In this document: positions 23,126 to 35,382 of the stretch, piece by piece | Layout of the letters: every line of letters begins with the position of its first letter | Position numbering within the stretch: position 1 is the stretch's first letter | Assembly (NCBI GenBank): GCA_964006375.1 | Contig: OZ023264.1 | Coordinates: 15,138,225 to 15,202,224, forward strand | Origin: Tillus elongatus | Taxonomy: Eukaryota > Arthropoda > Insecta > Coleoptera > Cleridae | Direction of reading: 5' to 3' | Length of the DNA: 64,000 nucleotides | Position numbers and translations under genes: made by a program | Notes under the pieces: model-generated | Seen by the model: the letters and a program-made list of their open reading frames with translations, nothing else | Databases searched by the model: none | Told to the model about the DNA's origin: nothing

Positions 23126-23476
23126 TTTTTTTGTTTCTTTAACGTCGGCCTATTTCCGCGACTATGGCCAATCACCGACGCCAGGGACCAGTTTCACCTC
23201 ACTATCCTGGAAAGTTAGCCGAACCCCTGTCTTTCTGTAAGGAGGGTAGGGATCTTTAACGTGCCCAACATCGCATGGACACGGGACCAGCGACTTTACG
23301 CCCCCTTCGAAGGGCGGAACGTGCAGACATTCAACTTGCTCAAATACAATGCCAGAACCTCGGTTGATGTTAATTTTACGGTTTGTACTGAAAAAGTGAA
23401 AGGAGTACCCTAGGATCGAACCCAGTACCCTTCGGTTCAGAGGCACACGTTCTTACCCCTGAACCACCGAGGTTCT
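23126..23476 (-). mobile_element. tRNA-derived SINE, family A
   Basis: Complete reverse copy from the T-rich tail (TTTTTTTTTTGTTTCTTTAACG) to the tRNA-like head (complement of GGTGGTTCAGGGGTAAGAAC). Imperfect matching flanks (ATTAGAAAATA and ATTCGAAAATA) probably are a target duplication. Frames over it are artefacts. Confidence 0.88.
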
Positions 23477-23885
23477 GATTCGAAAATACTTTAATCATTT
23501 GCTAAAAACATAAAGATTGGCCTTGATTGTTTAAGTGCATATAGGGAGCATACAGGGTTATGTTTAGTAACATTGAGCCTTCAATTTTTGTAAAGAAACA
23601 CCGTAATTTGTGAAAGCCCAATCCTACCCAACTGGCATAATTGGTCGCTGGAACGTTGCAACGACTATCGTGATAATTTCCACGTGTTTTGCCGCTACTC
23701 AGTGATTTGTTATAGGAACGTTCCTATCACGGAGCAACCACTAAAATGGGGAATGATTAAAACGTTACGGCGTGGTATCGGGAACTTATCCGGCTACGCC
23801 CAAACACCGATAGCTTTTAGCGGCGACGTGGCGAAACGGTAACAGCCACTATCAGCCTTAATAGCCTTAACACCACAGACCTAAT
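23477..23885. other. No recognised gene; short perfect palindrome
   Basis: Contains ATAGGAACGTTCCTAT, a perfect 16-bp palindrome, near 23714-23729, in slightly GC-richer sequence. I cannot assign it. Confidence 0.35.
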
Positions 23886-24785
23886 AAATATATATTATGC
23901 AATGGTATATTCTCGTCTGTCCTACAACATAGTGGTCTTGGGTCAGGCAACAGAGGTACATAGAGTCCTCGTTATTCAAAAGCGGATTTGGAAGGTGATA
24001 TTTAATTTGCTATACGGTCAGTCATGTCGTGATATTTTTTAAAAGAGTGGCATTCTCACACTGGTATCTGTATATTTGCTAGGTTTACTAACGTATATAC
24101 ATACAAACAGAGACTCATATATAAAAAACTATAATGTGCATCCCTATCACACTAGAAGAGAAGGTACGTTTCACTTAAAACTTCCTACGCATAAATTTTA
24201 CAAGAAGTAACCAGTTTACTCTGGCTGTTATCTTTATAACAGATTACCAGATAATCTTCAAGGAGACTCATTAGATTGGTTTAGAAAAAGTTTTAAGAGC
24301 TATCTACTGAAACACTGTTTTTATAGTATGAGTGAATTTTTATCGATGACAAACTGAAAATAATTGTAATCTGTATTTACGTGATGTTTGCTTCTGCCCG
24401 TGTGCTTTGTTTTTTACATTTATTTTAGACTTGCATATATTATGTGTGTATGTGTGGCTGTTTTTAAGTTCTTATTTAATTGTATTTTAAATTTTTTAGA
24501 GTATATTTTTAAAATATTTTGATTAATTCATTTTATAATTATATGAACCTGAATTTTTTAAATTGGATTTTAGAGTTTTTAGCTTTATGAAAGGATTGTT
24601 GTTAGATGTTTGAAAATCTTGGACATTATAAGATTATGGTTTTTATTTTTGTAGACTTAGATCTCTGTTGTCTATGATATTTGTTTTTGTTTTCTTATAT
24701 TCTTATATTTTTATCTAATCCTGACATGTCTTATCTACTGGATTTTGTAGCAAAAAGACCAATAAAGGTTATTATTATTATTATC
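23886..24785 (+). pseudogene. Non-LTR retrotransposon C-terminus and 3' end
   Basis: Translation gives MVYSRLSYNIVVLGQATEV, VIQKRIWKVIFNLLYGQSCRD, SGILTLVSVYLL, then LYNRLPDNLQ and FRKSFKSYLLKHCFYS before the natural stop. This is the distal portion of a non-LTR polymerase, after the catalytic domain. In-frame stops follow CRDIF and FYKK. The long untranslated tail ends in AATAAAGG followed by an (ATT)n run (24763-24782), the kind of short-repeat 3' end seen in CR1- and Jockey-type elements. It is not the same family as 12446-13317, though similar in layout. Confidence 0.8.
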
Positions 24786-25013
24786 GAGGGACTTATCACG
24801 ATCTACCCTGTCTCTGCTTGCTTCTTTATCTTGAAACTCATTCCACAGAATACTATCTCTCTCTATCTTTTCTGTTTTAAAACCATCTCTGTCTTTTATT
24901 CTAATTCTATAAATACTAGCAAGACTACAAATCAACATTAATTAATAACTTTATGGTGCTTTCAATTTGGATGTCTTGAGAATTTAAGTCTAAACGAATG
25001 CAAGTTTACTGTT

Positions 25014-25361
25014 CTTTGTTTCTTTAACCTCGGTCTATTTCTGGGACTATGGACAATCACCGACGCCAAGGAGCAGTTTCACCTCACTATCCGGAAAATT
25101 TTGCCGAACCCCCGACTTTGTGTAAAGCGGGTAGGGATCTTTAATGTGTACAACATCGCATGAATACGGTACCGACGGCTTTATGCCCCCTCCGAAGGGC
25201 GGAACGTACAGACATTTAGCTTGCTTAAATACAATGCCACAACCCCGGTTGATGTTAATGTTACAGTGGGTACTCAAAAAGTGAAAGGAGAACTCTAGAA
25301 TCCAACCCAGTACCCTTCGGTTCAGAGGCACACGTTTTTATCACGTACCCAACGAGGCTCT
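25014..25361 (-). mobile_element. tRNA-derived SINE, family A, with exact 12-bp target duplication
   Basis: The flanks AAGTTTACTGTT at 25002-25013 and 25362-25373 are identical. The copy is more diverged than its sisters, with the A box decayed (complement of CCTCGTTGGGTACGTGATAA). Confidence 0.9.
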
Positions 25362-25744
25362 AAGTTTACTGTTAGAATATACTGATTTGTGCACACGGGC
25401 CTTAGAAACTTGCAGTTTTAATAAAAATCAGGACATTCCACATCCTTACACTTAAAGTGCTGCAATTTGTACTTAAATTTTATATTCTATATATAAAACT
25501 AATAATTTGTAAAAATATGCTAAGATTACTGGAAAAATTGCAATAAATTAATTTTTGAAATTTATTCTAACAGCGGAGGTGATAATGGCGTCGTAAATCA
25601 CCATCTACAAAATTTCAAAACAAACACTTTGATGTAGCATTCACTAAAAATATGGAACCTGAAAGTACTTACAACTTGTCTTTGCTGGCGAATACTAAAA
25701 AGCCGGAACTTTAAAGTCACTTTCACTAAAACCTACTAAGTATA

Positions 25745-26265
25745 TATCTGGGCACAAAAACATCAAGACAGGACTGTGGACAACTGGAAGAGAGTATTTT
25801 ATAAAGCTTGTGCGTCGTAGTGCTGGAAAAAAGTTAGGCACCGCCCACATTCAGCAAGCACCTAAACACCCCGCAAAGAAACGTGAAAATAATGAGAAAG
25901 AATGAGGCCAGAGTTAGACAAGAGATTTCCGGTCCAAGATAAAATATTCCACCAAGATGTGGCTCCTTGCCATAATTCCAAAAAAATGAAGCAAGACTTT
26001 CCCAATAACAACTTGGCTGTTTTAGAGTGGCCAGGAAACACTCAGCATCTTAATACCATTAATGCTTTGGACTATCTGCAAGCAAAAACTCGGAATGATG
26101 GATTGCAGAACAAAAAATAGCCTCATATGTTCATTGATTTAAGTATGGTATCGTGATAAAAAAAATTCGAAACTTGTAAAAAAAACCCTGATAGAATCTA
26201 TGCCAAAACCAGTAAAACTGGTTCTGGAAGCAAAGGGAGGTCACATTCAGTATTAATTAAGACCT
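25745..26265 (+). pseudogene. Tc1-like transposase relic
   Basis: WAQKHQDRTVDNWKRV appears first; then, in another frame, IFHQDVAPCHNSKKMKQDF and AVLEWPGNTQHLN. These correspond to FQQDxAPCHxAK and VLEWPGNSPDLNPIE in Tc1 enzymes. The second Asp survives, but the third catalytic block is lost (SPDLNPIE became TQHLNTIN). The C-terminal SMPKPVKLVLEAKGGHIQY ends at a stop near 26262. Frame changes and stops make it inactive. Confidence 0.8.
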
Positions 26266-26315
26266 AAATATACCTATTAATACTTACAATAAACGTTTTT
26301 TTACCAAATATGTGT

Positions 26316-26678
26316 GTGCGTGTGTGTGTTTTGCTTCTTTAACGTCGGCCTATTTCCGCGACTATGGCCAATCACCGGCGCCAGGGAGTAGTTTCACCTC
26401 ACTGTCCTGGAAATTTTGCCGAACCCCTGCCTTCCTGTAAGGAGGGTAGGGATCTTCAACGTGCCCAACATTGCATGGACACGGGACCGACGGATTTACG
26501 CCCCCTCCGAAGGGCGGAACGTGCAGACATTCAACTTGCTCAAATACAATGTCAGAACCTTGGTTGGTGCTAATGTTACAGTTTGTACTGAAAAGTGAAA
26601 AGAGTACCCTGGAATCGAACCCAGTACCCTTTGATTCAGAGGCACACGTTCTTACACCTGAACCACCAAGGTTCTTAT
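26316..26678 (-). mobile_element. tRNA-derived SINE, family A, with 11-bp target duplication
   Basis: CAAATATGTGT flanks both ends (26305-26315 and 26679-26689). A (GTGT)n-like tail precedes TTTAACGTCGGCC, and the tRNA-like head ends near 26672. Confidence 0.9.
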
Positions 26679-26689
26679 CAAATATGTGT

Positions 26690-27755
26690 TTGACTCAATT
26701 AATATGCACGCTACTGTACTTACATACATTTCTAAACTGTCTTTCTATTGTAAAATTGAAAATTTTACTAGTTTCGAGAAACCTTGCACACTTTAGCTTA
26801 CGCAAGTGCCAACAAAAACACACATCGCGTTTAAATAAATGTCAAAATTTTCACAACTATACCTTTCGTGTGGACTCATTACCTTGTAACAAATCAGTTT
26901 CGAAATAGTAACTTTTTTCTTTCAAAGTAGATTAAACACAGTTATACAAACAATAATAATATTTCTCGCTACTAAAACATTTTGAAATGCTGATGGCAAG
27001 CCGTACATAATTACAACTCTCATAACTTATAATTTACAAGACACAAGGCATAGCGTGATGACCTTGACAAATTGCCGACCATTTTTCAAAGCGAATGAAA
27101 AGAAACGATAAGCAAATGTGATGTAATCCATTCTATTACTTCTTGAGACTGATATCTTGTGTACCTCCAGTCAGAAGATCGAAGCAATGCCTGATCATTA
27201 TCTTCTAGTTGTGTTTAATATCTCGACTAGAACGAGAAATGAGTCTTATGCATCAACAAAACAGTAGTAAAACCATTATCAAGTAGGCTATTAGCATTTT
27301 CATTAATAAATATGCATGAATTTGACACAATGTTATGATTCTGTAATGAGGTTCCTCGTCTAACGTCCTGTTGAAGTCTCCGGATTTAAGTCGAGGGCTT
27401 TGCTGGGAAATTCTGGTTTATTATTTGAGAATTGATGTGAGATTGTATTTGTTTGATAAGATCTAACATATATTGTTACATAAGCTTAATTTAATTGACT
27501 TATAAACATAAATAACATTATTAATAAATTCTGTTTCGGCAAGGTCATTAACAATGGGTTTTGTTTGGCGGTAAAATGTGTAATTAATTACTGTCTTCTT
27601 CGAATGCGTGAGGAAGTGCATATATGTTTTACGTTGTCTTGTAAAAATACATGATAAAAATGAAGCTTCTTGGTTAGGGCAGATTTGAATATATCGCAAC
27701 TTGTTCACTAAACTCAAAATATGAAATAATAGTTACGTTATTTTGTAAAAATGTC
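26690..27755. other. No recognised feature
   Basis: AT-rich. The 84-codon minus frame at 27463-27717 has no recognisable motif. Confidence 0.4.
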
Positions 27756-29040
27756 CGGGACGCAGCAAGTGCACTATATTGGTGACTTTTCATAAGAACT
27801 GTACACTGTTAGTAAGGTATATTATTAAAACTAATTCTTAAAATTTAAATGGACCTATCAGATCGGTTTTTAAGGTCCCAAATAGTGATTTTTTGAAGAA
27901 ATATCTATTTTCCATAGAGCTGGAAAATTATAATTTGGTAGAGATATATGTAAGTACTGCAAGTCTCTTTTAAAAAATTGTGTTACAAATTTCATTAAGG
28001 TCACAAAAGTTTTCCAGAAAAAAAAATACTGGCAAAGGAACTGTACCTGCCAAATTATAAATATGGCAGGTATTTTTCCTTTTAATTGCTTGGATCATTT
28101 TGTTTTAGTCAACCCAATCGAACTAGTTTTTGCAAACAAAACAACAAAAAAGGTTTTTAAACCAATTTCTAGTTATCCGCGAAGCTCATCATGTTATTTT
28201 TCTTTAATTTAGTAACCAAGCTGCGATTACGTAGGTGTTACTATGGTTCAAGATTGAAGATTCTAGCTTAATAGGAAATTCAGTTACCGGATTTCAAATA
28301 TTTTTAAAAAAATTCTCTACCATAATTTATTTGCTGCACTCAGACCTTTTTCAACGCTTACTTACTGTTGCTGTATCCACACTTTTTGAAAATGATGAAA
28401 TATTGTAGCTCTCTATGTAAGACTGACAAACAAGGTAACCTAAATTTCATTTTGGAAACATAAATTCAAATCTTGGTTCGCTGCTTTGTCTCAGAGAAAG
28501 AAAAGTTTATTGGGAGGAACCCGCAGGAAAGTTACAGGACCTGCGGTAAATATTGGGGTTCTGGGCGGGATAAACAGAATTTTGAGGAGGTATAGGTGCA
28601 ATAGACTGACAAAGATGGCCACCTCAATTTCATTTTTGGAAACATATTTTAAACAAATGAAATGGGGTAACAATTTAAACATGAATTGAAAATCTTGGTT
28701 GCTGCTTTGTCGCAGGGGTACCCCTTCCCCTTCTGCATGCCTACAACCACCCACAATGCATAAACAAGAACAATGTAAACAAGAACAGTTTCTTGGGAAC
28801 AACTCGCAAGAAGGTTACGGGACCTGCGCTGAATATATTGATAACCAGAATTTTAATGGGGTATAGCTGCAAAATGGGATAAAGGCAGCTTATAGAGGTC
28901 CAACTAAGCTGTTTTTTCCACTCACATTTCCTTTTTATCTTTTTTCCCGCCCAACACTCTTATTCACTTCTTTTCTCGTAACTTGCTTGAAGGCGGTTTG
29001 CAAAAAATATTTCTTATGGTTTGTGCATCCAGAAATAGAT
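27756..29040. repeat. Repeat block R, internally duplicated, shared with 35383-36200
   Basis: 28240-28600 matches 35383-35730 closely (TGAAATATTGTAGCTCTCTA, AAGACTGACAAACAAGG, GAACCCGCAGGAAAGTTACA). A second diverged copy of the latter part follows at 28690-28870 (TTGGTTGCTGCTTTGTC). The 28020-28130 segment (TGTACCTGCCAAATTATAAA) matches 35960-36060. Diverged ACGCACTTGCTGCGT-type motifs occur near 27759 and 28325. Not coding. Confidence 0.75.
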
Positions 29041-29124
29041 CTTCCCCCTTCGAAGGGGGCGTAAATCTAACATTCTTACCGCATCGACAATACTTTTTCA
29101 GGTACCTTAAGTGACATCAAATGC

Positions 29125-29715
29125 ATCGGTGGTCCAGTGGTAAGAACGTGTTCCTCTGGACCCAAGGGTACTGGGTTTGATTCACAGGAACCCCCTTTCG
29201 CTTTTTCAGCACATACTGTAAATAATAAGTACACTTGGAGAACACCCAAATCACCACAACACATATTTCAGAAACCTTACGATCGTGTCGTTGACAATGT
29301 CAGCATCTTCAGAGGAAGAAAATTCAGAATTTTCTTCCTCTGAAGATGTTGACATTGTCAACGAAACGATCGTAAGGTCTCTGAAATATGTGTTGTGGTG
29401 ATTTGGGTGTTCTCCAGGTGTACTTATTAGTGCTCATCACAGGTTCCAGTGTTCACATAGTGACATACTGTAAAATTAACATCAACCGAGGTGGTGACAT
29501 TGTGTTTGAGCAAGTAAAATGTCTGCGGGTTCCGCCCTTCGTAGGGAAGCGTAAAGCCGCCGGCCCCGTGTATCATGCGATGTTGGATACGTCAAAGATC
29601 CCTAATCTCCTTACAGAAAGGTAGGGGTTCGGCAAAATTTGCAGGATACTGAGGTGAAACTGCTCCCGGGGGTCGGTGATTGGCCATAGTCGCGGAAATA
29701 GACCTACGTTAAAAA
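29125..29715 (+). mobile_element. tRNA-derived SINE, family A, split by a fold-back element
   Basis: The head 29125-29222 contains GGTGGTCCAGTGGTAAGAAC and TGGGTTTGATTCACAGG. The body resumes at 29463 with ACATACTGTAAA and continues through CAACCGAGGTGGTGACATTG to GACCTACGTTAAA. Removing 29223-29462 and one 12-bp repeat restores an ordinary SINE. Confidence 0.9.
29223..29462. mobile_element. Fold-back element, 240 bp, inserted in a SINE
   Basis: Arms 29223-29326 and 29327-29430 are nearly perfect reverse complements (TCACCACAACACATATTTCA paired with TGAAATATGTGTTGTGGTGA) with almost no loop. A 32-base tail, GTGCTCATCACAGGTTCC onward, follows the right arm only. ACATACTGTAAA is duplicated at both borders (29211-29222 and 29463-29474). 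There is no coding capacity, so mobilisation must be in trans. Confidence 0.9.
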
Positions 29716-29903
29716 ATAAACTTAAAATGCAATTTAGACATAGAAAACAAATTTAAATAAGCCATATTTGACGATTACAAATTCAATAATAATTATACAA
29801 ATTATTAAAAAAAAAACGGTTCTTAAAACTAAAAAAACTGCTCGGTTCAAAACTAACGATCAACAATTACAACGTTCTTGGTAACTACATATTGCCTTAC
29901 TTT

Positions 29904-30204
29904 TTACTTTTTTTTAATTTTAACGTCGGCTTATTTCCGCGTCTATGGCCAATCAGCGACGCCAGGGAGCAGTTTCACCTCACTATCCTGGAAATTTTGC
30001 CGAACTCCTGCCTTTCTGTAAGGAGGGTAGGGATCTTTAAAGTGTCCAACATCGCATGGACACGGGACCGAGGGCTTTACGCCCCCTCCGAAGGGCGGAA
30101 CGTGCAGACATTCAACTTGCTCAAACACAATGCCAGAAACTCAGTTGATGTTAATTTATTACAGTGTGTACTAAAAAAATGAAAGGGTGTCCCTGGGAAA
30201 CGAA
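29904..30204 (-). mobile_element. tRNA-derived SINE, family A, head missing
   Basis: Runs from TTTTAACGTCGGCTTATTTC to CCCTGGGAAACGAAC, where the B box should start, then switches abruptly to the 3' end of the Jockey-like family at about 30205. Confidence 0.85.
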
Positions 30205-30316
30205 CACAGATTGCCAAGAAGCACGCCTCTTTCCTCCTTGTCGACACCCACGGTACGATAGTATTTAAGCTGTAAGCCCTCGTGGTGAGTTGTTGAAATA
30301 ATAATAAATAAAAAAA
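30205..30316 (+). pseudogene. Jockey-like retrotransposon, last ~110 bp with poly(A)
   Basis: CGCCTCTTTCCTCCTTGTCG, CACGGTACGATAGTATTTAA and GCTGTAAGCCCTCG match the end of copy A (3120-3220), followed by AATAATAATAAATAAAAAAA. It is a severely 5'-truncated insertion, or the result of a break in the neighbouring SINE. Confidence 0.85.
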
Positions 30317-30459
30317 GCTACCGCGTCTAAGGTGTAGTAGAAAAGATTTTTAATATCAGATGACAAAATTTTACCACAAGTTTTGAAATATTGAATTGGC
30401 CCGATTTAATCGACGCGACGGTACGATATACCCAATCTTACCATACCTAACTATTAAGT

Positions 30460-31225
<766 letters not shown>

Positions 31226-31645
31226 TTGTGCCCAAAATTCTTTTACGCGCATGGCACCTCTTGTCGCTCTATTTGATTTACTCCTGTTTACCGTTTGGCC
31301 TATATTCTATTATGTAAATTATTATTATTATTGCCAATTAACAATTTGTTGCAGATATTTGCAGTCGCTCATTTACAATTAATTGATATCACATAAAGCT
31401 GAACAACTTTCCAATAAAAAACTTATACATATTTATTTTACTCTCTGGTTTTGAGATACTGATCTATAATTATATAAATAAAATTAAGTTAATTACTACA
31501 CTATTCAAATATTAATTAATTTATTAATATAAACGTAATAATAATTATTGTAAAAATAACAAATTGACATTTATACCTAATCTGACATAATTGCCAAATA
31601 ATTATTAACTGTTCTGTCAAAAATGACGAACTAACATAATTGTCG
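31226..31645. other. No gene; short (ATT)n run
   Basis: TATTATGTAAATTATTATTATTATT at about 31308-31334 could be the 3' tail of a lost retrotransposon. The rest is AT-rich. Confidence 0.35.
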
Positions 31646-31649
31646 CCCC

Positions 31650-32172
31650 TAATTTTTTAATGCGTTTTATCTATATAAATTTTTGCGATTTTTTTGTAGA
31701 AAACTTACCTTACAGTTTTTTCAACGAAAATTTGAAAAAATCCACCAATGTGCCCTAAAACGTTCACAAAAACTTACTAAAAAGATTATTTCTACAAAAA
31801 TTGGTTGAAAAAGTTTAACGTAAAAAATACGATAAATATTTTTCAAGAAAATTCTCCAAAACAATTATTTTTGCACGAAAATTTGTACTAAAACATTTTA
31901 AGGATTTTAAGACTTTTTTAGTGCATTTTGTCTATATAAATTTTGGCGAATTTTTGTAGAAAACTTTCCTCACAGTTTTTTCAACGAAAATTTGAAAAAA
32001 TCCACCAATGTGCCCTAAAACGTTTACAAAAATTTACTGAAAAGATTATTTCTACAAAAATTGGTTGAAAAAGTTTAACGTAAAAAATACAATAAATATT
32101 TTTCGAGAAAATTCTCCAAAACAATTATTTTTGCACGAAAATTTGCACTAAAACATTTTAACGATTTTAAGA
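31650..32172. repeat. Tandem duplication, period about 260 bp
   Basis: Two copies, 31650-31911 and 31912-32172, are nearly identical: CTATATAAATTTTTGCGA, CAACGAAAATTTGAAAAAATC, CCACCAATGTGCCCTAAAAC and TTGGTTGAAAAAGTTTAACG all occur twice. No coding signal. Confidence 0.9.
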
Positions 32173-32189
32173 CCCACATTTTGTGAGCC

Positions 32190-33440
32190 TTTTTTTTCAC
32201 CCTCAGGGCTCGTCAGCGTCTTTGCCGCCCTGATAGCACCGCAGCCTTTGGCTTATTGTGCTTGCCCTTTGTCTCTACTCCACCCATTCCAAAATCACTG
32301 TGCCTTGAACTAGTCTGCACAGCAATTGATAGGGTGAAGTTTTATATTGGCTCTGTCTCCGGTCTATACTGTCCGTAGATCAGTTGTCTTTTGCGGTCCA
32401 GAGCTTTACACTCGCACAAGATGTGCTGGGCTGATTCCTCCCCCTCGCGACGGAGTCTGCATGCCAGTTCCCCCTCAAACCGCCCCATTTTATGCAGGTG
32501 TTTATTGACGGCCATGTGTCCCGTCAAGAGCCCTATTATGTTTCTGAGCTGTGCTCTGCTAACATTTAGCAGCTCCTCAGCTATCTTTGAACTGGGTTAG
32601 TCAATTATTGACTTCCTATGTCTGAGCCCTGGAAAGTCTGCCCAGTACACCTGGTTGGTTTCTGACCCAGGACTTAGTGGCTTCCCTGGCAGTGTCTTTG
32701 TCACGCCCAGAGCCGGTTTAGCAGCTCCACGGCTCTATTTTGACTGGGTTGCCCAATTAATGATTTCCCGTATTTGAGCCCTGGATATTCTGCCCAGTAT
32801 GCCTTGTGCTTGATGGTTCCCCTGGTTGTGTCTTTCGACACGCCCAGGACCGGTTCTGGTCCCATAAATGGTTCTGCTGACCGTCTCTACGCGAGGCTGT
32901 CAGCTTCTTTATTGCCTTTGACCCTCGAGTGACCCGGCACCCAGATGAGGGTGACCTCATTCTGCCCAGCCAGGTCGCTCGTCTCGTCTTTGCATTCACT
33001 TAGCAGCCTGGAATTTACCTGGGCTACTTAGGGCCTTAAGTGCTGCCTGGCGGCCTGTGGCTATGAGAATCCGCTTGTTGGTGTAGCCTCTCCTCTAGTT
33101 ATCCCGCACACAGTGAAGGATGGCATACATTTCGGCCTGAAAGACCGTTGCGTGGGCTCCGGGGGAAATACTATGGCGTACCCTCTGTCCTTCCGAATAA
33201 ACACCTGCCCCCGTCCCACGCTCCCCGTCGGAGCCGTCCGTGAACCAGACGAACGCGTCTCGTGGTAAGCCCGGCGTCTCCTCCCGCCATGCCTCGCGGT
33301 CGGGGATTTCCAATGTGAACTTGTTTTCACTGCAGATTTATAGGCTCGCGAAGTCTGACCTCATTTCAAGCATGGGCTCCTTTACGATCTCCTGAGTTTT
33401 GCAGTGGCCCCTGAAGCCTGGGTTGATCTTTAGCCTACCT
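32190..33440 (-). pseudogene. GC-rich non-LTR RNase H and C-terminal domain relic
   Basis: On the minus strand VWFTDGSDGERGTGAGVYS, TVFQAEMYAILHCVRDN and TLIWVPGHSRVKGNKEADSL supply RNase H catalytic blocks. The end TGHMAVNKHLHKMG and ESAQHILCECKAL is the usual H-C terminal region of R1-like elements. The blocks lie in different frames, so several indels have occurred. An internal ~149-bp direct duplication covers about 32570-32860. The T-rich 32187-32195 stretch may be the poly(A) end. It is much richer in G and C than its surroundings and may represent a different element lineage from 58795-60690. Confidence 0.85.
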
Positions 33441-33449
33441 TTGTGAGCC

Positions 33450-35130
33450 TTATAATATACAGTTAGTTTTAAAGGTCCGGGAACGGTCTAACGTTTTAGA
33501 AATCACCGGATGAAAAAAAAATGTCACTAAAAAGTTAATGAGGATAATTATGACACCGGCAATGTTGTCCAGTTTACCGCTTTTAAAATAACGTAGATAA
33601 TTTAGCCTTTTTAGATACAACATCCACCTTATTTTTATAGCAAGTAATTCGGCGCTCTACTGTCACTGAAACCTCCAAATATCAGACCTCTATTTTATTT
33701 ACATTTTGAAATATGGCAACAGAAAAAACAATATATGTTGGAAGTTCATTAAGCTTTGTGATATACTAAAGATCTCGAAAGCACCTCAGCTTAGCTTTTT
33801 GGAAACAGCGTTGCGAAGCGAGAGATAAAAACAAGCAGTGTGTGAGTTAAAAATATTGAGTGCTACGGTACAACTTAACCTATTGGGTTCTTTGAATGTA
33901 TGTGAAAACTAATCAAACCACTGTTAATTTTGATTGTGTTTTCACCTATGCAAGAAACACGGAGTTAATTATTTTACGACTAACTATGCAAAAAGCTGTA
34001 CCTTTTCACGTATTCATTAAACTCGAGATCCTATTAAGTCCACTGCCAACCTGTGCATTACTGCAATTCCTTCTAATTGGTTAATTACACAAAAACAAAC
34101 ATCCCCGACGGTCAGCATTTAATACAAGTGTATTTTCATTAAACGAAATAAGCGAAAAGCGAGGTAAATAAAAGTACAGTCTATCCGTACTCACTTAATG
34201 ACCTTTTTTTGCCTGAAATTAATGTTCAGAATCAAGCAGTGTGACCAAGGCTGGAAAACGGAAGTCCATACACATCTATCTTCAGATGTCATTCGTGTGA
34301 GAACTGAGAAACTATAAAAACATAATAAAATATTTGACGTCACGTCGCTTCTCTCTCTTTCTGTTGCCGTCTCTGTCCACATCGCAGGTAATTAACGTAA
34401 AGAAAAGCCACTGAGTTATGTAACTTGTGTGTAGATGCGACGCGGCAAGTCATGTCTATGCTACCATGAAAGATAAATATTTATTTATTGTACGGGATAT
34501 GGGATTTCAAATTAATAACATACACCAATATACATGTCATGCTCGATGGACGTTTTCCTTACCTTTAGTCAACCATTGCAAAACTGTGTCGCTCTGTCCG
34601 GTTAGAACAACTGTTTACCATAGTTTCTGTGTCATTGTTATACTAGTTTGATTAAAAACGATAACTCTACTCGGACAAAGACAGAAAAAAATCATATCAC
34701 CTAAATAGTCGTCTACATTACAATGTAAAGGCAACATCGCCTTGTCGTCCCAACCATGCATCTCAGTTCCCAGCTCATGCGGAGTTTCAAATTGGTATTC
34801 TGCTACGAGAGGTCCCTCTTTTTCCAGTCTAGAAAGCAACTTATGCCATCTTATCGATGTTCTTGGGCAGCAAGATGGCCTGAATATTGGGCAAGACACC
34901 GCGACTTCTGCCAGCATCACTCCGGAGAGGGGTTTGTTTAGTTCCTCGGCGTTCCTGACAGAGTTTGTATATGTATCCTTTTGTCGGAAAGTTTATTATG
35001 CCACCAAATATGTTCTATAAATTTTGATTTGCTCCTCTCAATTTCTCCCAACAACGATCTTTTCTCTCTTACAGAGTACACTTGTATACGGCTTTTCATC
35101 GGTGTACTATGTCTTTATCATTTTTAGTCA
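33450..35130. other. No recognised gene
   Basis: Overlapping open frames on both strands at 34615-35020 (up to 101 codons) show no motif I recognise. I cannot exclude an exon. The rest is AT-rich. Confidence 0.35.
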
Positions 35131-35135
35131 ATCTT

Positions 35136-35382
<247 letters not shown>

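Noticed and set aside
29223..29430. Long hairpin as a microRNA precursor
   Set aside because: It is one member of a dispersed fold-back family with a target duplication; a mobile element explains it better.
34615..35020. Overlapping frames of 60-101 codons on both strands
   Set aside because: No recognised motif and mutual overlap; kept only as an unexplained note.
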